A stretch of DNA of 11,052 nt from Porphyromonadaceae bacterium (GTDB lineage: Bacteria > Bacteroidota > Bacteroidia > Bacteroidales > CAMTPD01). Both the position numbers and the translations under genes were made by a program. The notes beneath the pieces are model-generated. The model saw only the letters and a list, made by a program, of their open reading frames with translations, ran no database searches and was not told where the DNA came from. The first letter of the stretch is position 1. Each line of letters begins with the position of its first letter. Location of the stretch: positions 49,615 through 60,666 of the forward strand of contig DLYT01000133.1 of the NCBI GenBank assembly GCA_003447595.1. Reading direction: 5' to 3'. Positions 6,424 through 11,052 of the stretch are shown piece after piece.

Positions 6424-6789
6424 ATGGCAAAACACAATATAACAGGCAAATTGGGTGAGCAAGTTGCCAAAGAGCTCATGGAGCAAAAAGGATATCATAT
6501 TTTGGAAACAAATTGGTATTCGGGAAAGTATGAATTAGATCTCATTGCATGCAATGATCGCGAAATTGTGTTTGTCGAAGTAAAGACACGTACTTCCGGT
6601 TTTTTGGAAGATCCTTTCGATGCGGTGTCTGATAGAAAGATCAGAAGAACCGTAGCAGCGGCCGATCATTACATTAAGAAGTTCGACATCGATCTCGAAG
6701 CACGATTCGATATCATTGGCGTGATTGTAGAATCTGATGGCACACAGGTAGAGCATATCGAAGATGCTTTTTATCCTCCTCTTTGGTAA
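6424..6789 (+). CDS. yraN: YraN/UPF0102 family endonuclease-like protein
   Basis: The 121-residue product fits the YraN (UPF0102) family, which has a restriction-endonuclease-like fold related to archaeal Holliday-junction resolvases. Visible core residues are E12 in GKLGEQVA, D39 in YELDLIA and E52-x-K54 in VEVKTR, forming the expected E...D...ExK nuclease centre, followed by KIRRTVAAADHYI and RFDIIGV. The biochemical role of the family is still poorly defined. The ATG at 6424 gives the usual MAxHNxxGxxGE start; an in-frame ATG at 6379 would run through the divergent promoter region and is less likely. It is divergent from the ribbon-helix-helix gene (66 bases apart) and heads a probable operon with the next two genes. 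Confidence 0.93.
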   Translation: MAKHNITGKLGEQVAKELMEQKGYHILETNWYSGKYELDLIACNDREIVFVEVKTRTSGFLEDPFDAVSDRKIRRTVAAADHYIKKFDIDLEARFDIIGVIVESDGTQVEHIEDAFYPPLW

Positions 6790-6827
6790 TATGTTAAGGA
6801 TACAACCTAATAAATCTCCGATCTGTT

Positions 6828-7184
6828 ATGAATATAGAAGAAGTAAGAGACTATTGTCTTTCTTTCAAGGGTGTTACAGAGTCAATGCCTTTTGACAACA
6901 CCACATTGGTATTTAAAGTAATGCATAAAATGTTCTTACTTTTGCCACTCGATGGGATCAAACGAAGCATTTCGGTCAAATGCAATCCCGAAAAGGCGTT
7001 GGCATTACGCGAAGATTACGAAGCCGTACAACCGGCCTATCATTTCAACAAAAAGCATTGGAACTCGATCGATCTCGAATCGGACATGTCTGATCAGTTG
7101 ATTCGCGAATGGATTCAACATTCGTATGCTATGGTTGTAAAGGGGCTAACGAGAGAGCAGCAAAAGCAGCTATCCGACTATTGA
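6828..7184 (+). CDS. MmcQ/YjbR family protein (CyaY-like fold)
   Basis: The 118-residue product matches the MmcQ/YjbR family in length and in landmarks: the N-terminal helix EVRDYCLSFKGVTESMPFD, strands TTLVFKVMHKMFLLLPLD and RSISVKCNPEKALALREDY, then HFNKKHWNSIDLESD and a C-terminal helix IREWIQHSYAMVVKGL. YjbR has a CyaY-like fold and was proposed to bind DNA, but a physiological role is not settled. It sits 38 bases after yraN and 22 bases before birA on the same strand, so co-transcription is likely. No catalytic residues are recognisable, and nothing odd is seen. Confidence 0.9.
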   Translation: MNIEEVRDYCLSFKGVTESMPFDNTTLVFKVMHKMFLLLPLDGIKRSISVKCNPEKALALREDYEAVQPAYHFNKKHWNSIDLESDMSDQLIREWIQHSYAMVVKGLTREQQKQLSDY

Positions 7185-7206
7185 AAACTATCTATCGACA
7201 AACGAT

Positions 7207-7935
7207 ATGGCAACTATAATTCAACTACAAGAAGTAGACTCTACCAACAATTACCTCCGTGCTTTACAAGAAAAAGAAGAGCAAGAGGAAGGAACTGTTG
7301 TTGCTGCCTACGAACAATCGGCAGGTCGCGGTCAGCGCGGCAATACCTGGGAAGCAGAAGCCGGCAAGAATTTGACTTTTAGCATGATCTTTCATCCGCA
7401 AGAGCTCATAGCTTCCGATCAGTTTATTATTTCTCAACTCGTTTCTACGGCAATCAAAGAAGTATTAGATCGCTACATTCCCGATGTTTCGATCAAGTGG
7501 CCCAATGATATCTATTATCAAGATAAAAAGATTGGCGGCATATTGATCGAGAATGATTTGAGTGGCTACGAAGTATTTCAAACGATTATCGGTATTGGAA
7601 TCAACGTAAATCAAGATCTTTTCTTGACCAATGCACCCAATCCCGTCTCGATGTATCAGATTACCGGTGAGGAATATGATTTAGATAAACTACTCAATGA
7701 GTTTGCTTCGCAAATCTATATAAACTACTTAGATATGCTTGATGGCGCAGAACATGAAATAAAAGAGGTTTATAAGAACTCGCTATATCGAAGAAAAGGC
7801 ATGCATGCGTATGAAGATGAGAACGGAACATTCTTGGCAGAAGTTGTCAAAACAGAGTCGACCGGGCATTTAGTACTTCGCGATAGCGAAGGGATTGTAC
7901 GCAGATATGCTTTTAAGGAGGTGAGATTTGTTTAA
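7207..7935 (+). CDS. birA: Biotin--[acetyl-CoA carboxylase] ligase, catalytic domain only
   Basis: BirA activates biotin to biotinyl-AMP and transfers it to the lysine of biotin carboxyl carrier domains. The 242-residue product has the substrate loop GRGQRGNTW at 40-48, the DSTNNYL motif at 11-17, KWPNDIYY at 97-104 and KIGGILIE at 108-115, followed by the IGIGINVN strand at 128-135 and a small C-terminal domain. It starts directly at the catalytic domain and lacks the winged-helix N-terminus of E. coli BirA, so it is a group I ligase that should not repress transcription. The ATG at 7207 is 22 bases after the MmcQ-like gene. Full length and key residues appear intact. Confidence 0.96.
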   Translation: MATIIQLQEVDSTNNYLRALQEKEEQEEGTVVAAYEQSAGRGQRGNTWEAEAGKNLTFSMIFHPQELIASDQFIISQLVSTAIKEVLDRYIPDVSIKWPNDIYYQDKKIGGILIENDLSGYEVFQTIIGIGINVNQDLFLTNAPNPVSMYQITGEEYDLDKLLNEFASQIYINYLDMLDGAEHEIKEVYKNSLYRRKGMHAYEDENGTFLAEVVKTESTGHLVLRDSEGIVRRYAFKEVRFV

Positions 7936-7959
7936 GTTGAGTCTCTTTTCGTAACTTTG
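7927..7959 (+). promoter_or_regulatory. Bacteroidota-type promoter for pyrH
   Basis: TTTG at 7927-7930, inside the last codons of birA, and TAACTTTG at 7952-7959 are 21 bases apart. Transcription would begin near 7965, about 35 bases before the pyrH ATG. The -7 element is a full match to TAnnTTTG. Confidence 0.7.
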
Positions 7960-7999
7960 CGAAAATCAAAATTCTAAGCAAGTATAAATAAATAATAAT

Positions 8000-8710
8000 A
8001 TGGCTAAATACAAAAGAGTTCTACTCAAACTAAGCGGAGAGTCGCTAATGGGCGAAAAACAATATGGTATCGACGAAGTACGATTGACTGAATACGCAGA
8101 GCAAATCAAAGAGATTGTTGCAATGGGTGTACAAGTAGGTATCGTAATTGGCGGTGGCAATATCTTTCGTGGTTTGAGCGGTGCTTCTAAAGGATTCGAT
8201 CGTGTAAAAGGCGACCAAATGGGTATGTTGGCAACGGTAATCAACAGCCTTGCTCTTAGCTCGGCACTTACCAGCTGTGGTGTAAAATCACACGTGCTTA
8301 CAGCAATCCGCATGGAGCCAATCGGCGAATTCTATAACAAATGGAAAGCGATCGAACTATTGGAAAAAGGTGAAGTCGTAATCCTTTCTGCCGGAACAGG
8401 TAATCCGTTCTTTACAACCGATACAGGTTCGGCACTTCGTGGTATTGAAATCGAAGCAGACGTGATGCTTAAAGGAACACGTGTAGATGGTATCTATACG
8501 GCAGATCCTGAGAAAGATCCTACGGCTACGAAGTTTGATGAAATCACATACGATGAAATCTACAATCGCGGACTTAAGGTAATGGACCTTACAGCTACCA
8601 CCATGTGTAAAGAAAACAACCTTCCAATCATCGTTTTCGACATGGATACTGTAGGAAATCTTAAGAAAGTAATGAGCGGCGAGAACATTGGTACTCTTGT
8701 ACGCATTTGA
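8000..8710 (+). CDS. pyrH: UMP kinase (uridylate kinase)
   Basis: PyrH phosphorylates UMP to UDP in pyrimidine nucleotide synthesis and works as a hexamer. The 236-residue product is of the amino-acid-kinase fold, with KLSGESLMG at 10-18 for phosphate binding, VIGGGNIFRG at 49-58, the UMP-site region DQMGMLATVINSLAL, GTGNPFFTTDTGSALRG at 132-148 and KGTRVDGIYTADPEKDP at 158-174. These are all typical of bacterial UMP kinases. The ATG at 8000 gives the MAKYKRVLLKLSGE N-terminus seen throughout the family. It has its own likely promoter and is followed 55 bases later by frr, a pairing that is widespread in bacteria. Confidence 0.98.
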   Translation: MAKYKRVLLKLSGESLMGEKQYGIDEVRLTEYAEQIKEIVAMGVQVGIVIGGGNIFRGLSGASKGFDRVKGDQMGMLATVINSLALSSALTSCGVKSHVLTAIRMEPIGEFYNKWKAIELLEKGEVVILSAGTGNPFFTTDTGSALRGIEIEADVMLKGTRVDGIYTADPEKDPTATKFDEITYDEIYNRGLKVMDLTATTMCKENNLPIIVFDMDTVGNLKKVMSGENIGTLVRI

Positions 8711-8727
8711 TTTCTTTCGTATTTTTG
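8696..8727 (+). promoter_or_regulatory. Possible promoter for frr
   Basis: TATTTTTG at 8720-8727 matches the -7 consensus; CTTG at 8696-8699, 20 bases upstream, is a three-of-four match to TTTG. Expected start near 8733, about 33 bases before the frr ATG. frr may be read both from here and from pyrH. Confidence 0.5.
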
Positions 8728-8765
8728 TAACAACAAGAATTGAAATACATTAATAGCTCAAATTT

Positions 8766-9326
8766 ATGGTTGAAGTAAAGCAATATGTGAAGGCTGCAGA
8801 AGAGAAGATGGATCTAGCAGTTGCCTTTTTAGACGAACAGTTGGCTCACATCCGTGCAGGTAAAGCGAGCCCTCGCATTTTGGACGGTGTAAAAGTACCT
8901 TACTATGGTGAATTGGTTCCATTGGCGAACGTTGCATCGGTAAACACTCCGGACGCAAAAACAATCATCATCCAACCATGGGAAAAGCCGATGATCAAAG
9001 AGATCGAGAAGGCAATCATGAACTCAGAAGTTGGTATTACTCCTGAAAACAACGGTGAAGTAATTCGTCTTGGTATTCCTCCATTGACAGAAGATCGTCG
9101 TAAAGCTTTGGCTAAACAAGCGAAACAAGAAGCTGAAACAGCGAAAGTGAGTGTACGTAATGCACGTCGCGAAGCAAACGATCAAATCAAGAAAGCAGTA
9201 AAAGACGGTCTTCCTGAAGACGTAGCAAAAGACACTGAAGGTGTTGTACAAAAGTCACACGATAAATACATCAAGAAAATCGATGAGCTTTTCGCTGCAA
9301 AAGAAAAAGAGATCTTAACAGTTTAA
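8766..9326 (+). CDS. frr: Ribosome recycling factor
   Basis: RRF, with EF-G, splits the post-termination ribosome so that subunits can be reused. The 186-residue protein matches the usual 185 residues. The conserved HIRAGKASPRILDGVKVPYYG segment is at about 28-48, the domain II region PLANVASVNTPD follows, and the long third helix bears PPLTEDRRKALAKQAK and VSVRNARREANDQIKK, including the arginine of NARR known to be important for function. The ATG at 8766 is the only sensible start. It is followed by a hairpin with a T-rich tail before rsgA. Confidence 0.98.
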   Translation: MVEVKQYVKAAEEKMDLAVAFLDEQLAHIRAGKASPRILDGVKVPYYGELVPLANVASVNTPDAKTIIIQPWEKPMIKEIEKAIMNSEVGITPENNGEVIRLGIPPLTEDRRKALAKQAKQEAETAKVSVRNARREANDQIKKAVKDGLPEDVAKDTEGVVQKSHDKYIKKIDELFAAKEKEILTV

Positions 9327-9342
9327 CTCGTTTAATACAAGG

Positions 9343-9373
9343 TGTCGGAATAGTCCATTCCGACATCTTTTCT
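9343..9373 (+). terminator. Hairpin with T-rich tail between frr and rsgA
   Basis: A perfect nine-base stem (TGTCGGAAT at 9343-9351 with ATTCCGACA at 9357-9365) and a five-base loop are followed by TCTTTTCT. This has the form of an intrinsic terminator for frr. It ends only about a dozen bases before the rsgA ATG at 9385, leaving no room for a separate promoter after it, so leaky termination or attenuation is possible. Confidence 0.75.
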
Positions 9374-9384
9374 AAAAGTAGCAT

Positions 9385-10317
9385 ATGCAAGGATTGGTTA
9401 TAAAAAATACAGGAAGTTGGTATACCGTACTTACCGATGAAGGTAAGGCTGTTGAGTCGAAAGTTAAAGGAAGCTTTCGTTTGAAAGATATTAGAACTAC
9501 CAATCCCATCGCGGTGGGCGATCGAGTTACTATTGAGGAAAATAATGAAGGAACCGCATTTATTTCAGAAATAGCTGATCGTAAAAATTACATCATCAGA
9601 AGAGCATCAAACCTCTCAAAGCAATCGCATATTATCGCGGCCAATCTTGATCAGGCCATGCTGATTGTTACGGTTAATTATCCGATTACTACTACTGTTT
9701 TTATTGATCGCTTTTTGGCTACAGCCGAAGCATACCGTGTACCGGTGAAACTACTTTTCAATAAAGTAGACCGTATGAAAGGTGAAAACCGTGAATATAT
9801 GGAAGCACTGATGCATTTGTATTCTACAATTGGCTACCCATGTTATGAAATATCGGCTCGTGAAGAAGTCGGTCTCGATCAGTTAAACGATTTACTGAAA
9901 GGAAAGATTACACTCTTTTCTGGTCACTCCGGTGTAGGAAAGTCTACGCTAATCAACAAATTGGTGCCGGGTGTAAACCTTCGCACCGGTGATATCTCCG
10001 ATTATCACAACAAGGGAATGCACACAACCACATTCTCTGAAATGATTCCATTGCCACAAGGCGGATATTTGATCGATACTCCCGGAATCAAAGGCTTCGG
10101 AACCATTGATATGGAAAAGGCCGAAGTATCACACTACTTCCCCGATATATTCAAGTTTGCAGGAGAATGTAAATTCAGCAACTGCTCACACATGAACGAA
10201 CCCGGCTGCGCCGTAATGAAAGCTGTAGAGCAACATTACATCAGCGAGTCGAGATATCGTAGCTATTTGAATATCTTGGAAGACAAACAAGAAGGCAAAT
10301 ACAGAGAGGCATTTTGA
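9385..10317 (+). CDS. rsgA: Ribosome small-subunit-dependent GTPase A
   Basis: RsgA (YjeQ) is a circularly permuted GTPase that acts late in 30S subunit maturation. The 310-residue protein has an N-terminal OB-fold (about 1-70), then the GTPase motifs in permuted order: G4 NKVD at 126-129, G5 SARE at 157-160, G1 GHSGVGKST at 180-188, a switch I region containing KGMHTTT at 210-216, and G3 DTPG at 231-234. The C-terminal zinc site is complete: C262, C267, H269 and C275. Length is normal. The start ATG is preceded by the frr hairpin, and the stop TGA abuts the stop of the convergent dGTPase gene with no base between. No separate promoter was identified. Confidence 0.97.
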   Translation: MQGLVIKNTGSWYTVLTDEGKAVESKVKGSFRLKDIRTTNPIAVGDRVTIEENNEGTAFISEIADRKNYIIRRASNLSKQSHIIAANLDQAMLIVTVNYPITTTVFIDRFLATAEAYRVPVKLLFNKVDRMKGENREYMEALMHLYSTIGYPCYEISAREEVGLDQLNDLLKGKITLFSGHSGVGKSTLINKLVPGVNLRTGDISDYHNKGMHTTTFSEMIPLPQGGYLIDTPGIKGFGTIDMEKAEVSHYFPDIFKFAGECKFSNCSHMNEPGCAVMKAVEQHYISESRYRSYLNILEDKQEGKYREAF

Positions 10318-11052
10318 TTATACCGCGGGCAGACTCATACCGGTAATTTTTCGGTAAAGGTCGAGCGCGTACACATCGGTCATTCCCGATATAAAATCAA
10401 GAATTGTCTGAATCTTACCATAAGTGCTGCTGCATTGCGTATCGTATTGTTCCGGTATGCGTTGCAGCAATATTTTTGAATAGGCATGATTGGGCGTAAA
10501 GATCGCTTCGATGTATTTATCGAGCAACATCCCGATAATGCGGTAACCGGCCAGTTCAATATCTAATACTTCCTTCGAGCGATAAATCTTTTTCCACGCC
10601 GTACGCGAGCAAGCCTCGTAAGCCTCCTTCGGAACGGTGCAGATCTGTGCGATAAGCGGTTCGTGCATCTCACCGGTTAATATCAAGTCTTCGTTTTCAA
10701 GAAACACCCGTACACATTCATCCACCAATACCCCGATTGCACACGAGCGAAGGTAAGCAACCTTTTCGTTGATGTCGTCGAGCTGACTCATCACGCGAAT
10801 GCGTTTTTCGCGCACCGGCTCTTCGAAAAAGCCAAGCAGTAGATTCAGCGTTTCGTCGGTGGTTAAGATCTTTAGCTTGTGCGCATCCTCCACATCCATT
10901 ACTTGATAGCAAATATCGTCTGCCGCTTCTACCAGATAAACCAGCGGATAGCGTGCAAAAGACTTCGGATCTTTAGAAGCCAGAGGAATACCCAGCTCGT
11001 CGGCTATGCTTGCATAGATCGACTCCTCCGTTTGGAAGTAACCGAATTTATG
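10318..11052 (-). CDS. dgt: dGTP triphosphohydrolase, C-terminal part (5' end outside the window)
   Basis: The reading frame is open to the right edge and encodes the last 244 residues; family members have roughly 440-500, so about half is missing. dGTPases hydrolyse dGTP (some also other dNTPs) to the deoxynucleoside and triphosphate and so affect dNTP pools. Evidence is the segment beginning HKFGYFQTEESIY, then RYPLVYLVEAADDICYQVMD, in which the AADDI motif carries the last metal-binding aspartate of the HD site, followed by EDAHKL and a helical C-terminal region. The H..HD part of the site would lie outside the window. An internal ATG at 10899 is not the start, because the conserved motif lies upstream of it. 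Family identification is good, substrate range is not determinable. Confidence 0.9.
   Translation of the reverse strand, partial: HKFGYFQTEESIYASIADELGIPLASKDPKSFARYPLVYLVEAADDICYQVMDVEDAHKLKILTTDETLNLLLGFFEEPVREKRIRVMSQLDDINEKVAYLRSCAIGVLVDECVRVFLENEDLILTGEMHEPLIAQICTVPKEAYEACSRTAWKKIYRSKEVLDIELAGYRIIGMLLDKYIEAIFTPNHAYSKILLQRIPEQYDTQCSSTYGKIQTILDFISGMTDVYALDLYRKITGMSLPAV

Noticed and set aside
10718..10912. Separate small minus-strand gene within the dGTPase region
   Set aside because: It overlaps the dGTPase frame in another phase and has no recognisable features.

Overview
The window looks like a housekeeping segment of a Bacteroidales chromosome (Bacteroidota). The evidence is the set of recognised proteins (a SUI1/YciH protein, an AddA-like helicase-nuclease, a short Psd next to PssA, a DUF4834-type membrane protein, a BirA without DNA-binding domain). 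Promoter-like sequences also fit the Bacteroidota pattern (TTTG, about 19-21 bases, TAnnTTTG) rather than the E. coli sigma-70 pattern. Genus cannot be fixed from the sequence alone. GC content is moderate, roughly 40% by eye, with no abrupt change along the window. No tRNA, rRNA, insertion sequence, prophage gene or CRISPR array was seen.

Layout. 1-106: four tandem 21-bp repeats running off the left edge. 190-3842 (+): yciH, then the 1080-residue AddA/RecB-like helicase-nuclease. 3925-5633 (+): psd, pssA and a small DUF4834-like membrane protein, making a phosphatidylethanolamine module that ends at a strong bidirectional hairpin terminator. 5690-6357 (-): a small ribbon-helix-helix-like protein followed by tadA with a 4-base stop/start overlap. 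6424-7935 (+): yraN, an MmcQ/YjbR-family gene and birA. 8000-10317 (+): pyrH, frr and rsgA, each with its own likely signal or spacing. 10318-11052 (-): the C-terminal half of a dGTP triphosphohydrolase, convergent with rsgA with no intergenic base and cut by the right edge.

How the genes fit together. PssA makes phosphatidylserine from CDP-diacylglycerol and serine, and Psd decarboxylates it to phosphatidylethanolamine. YciH, TadA, RRF and RsgA serve translation and ribosome maturation or recycling. AddA, YraN and dGTPase concern DNA repair, nuclease activity and dNTP pools. PyrH makes UDP and BirA attaches biotin to carboxylases.

The parts least explained by known families are the 21-bp array; the divergent 66-bp region between the ribbon-helix-helix gene and yraN, which holds a perfect inverted repeat inside a near-leaderless promoter; and a terminator-like hairpin immediately before the rsgA start codon. 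I found no clear new multi-gene system; most of the window is conserved core genome.
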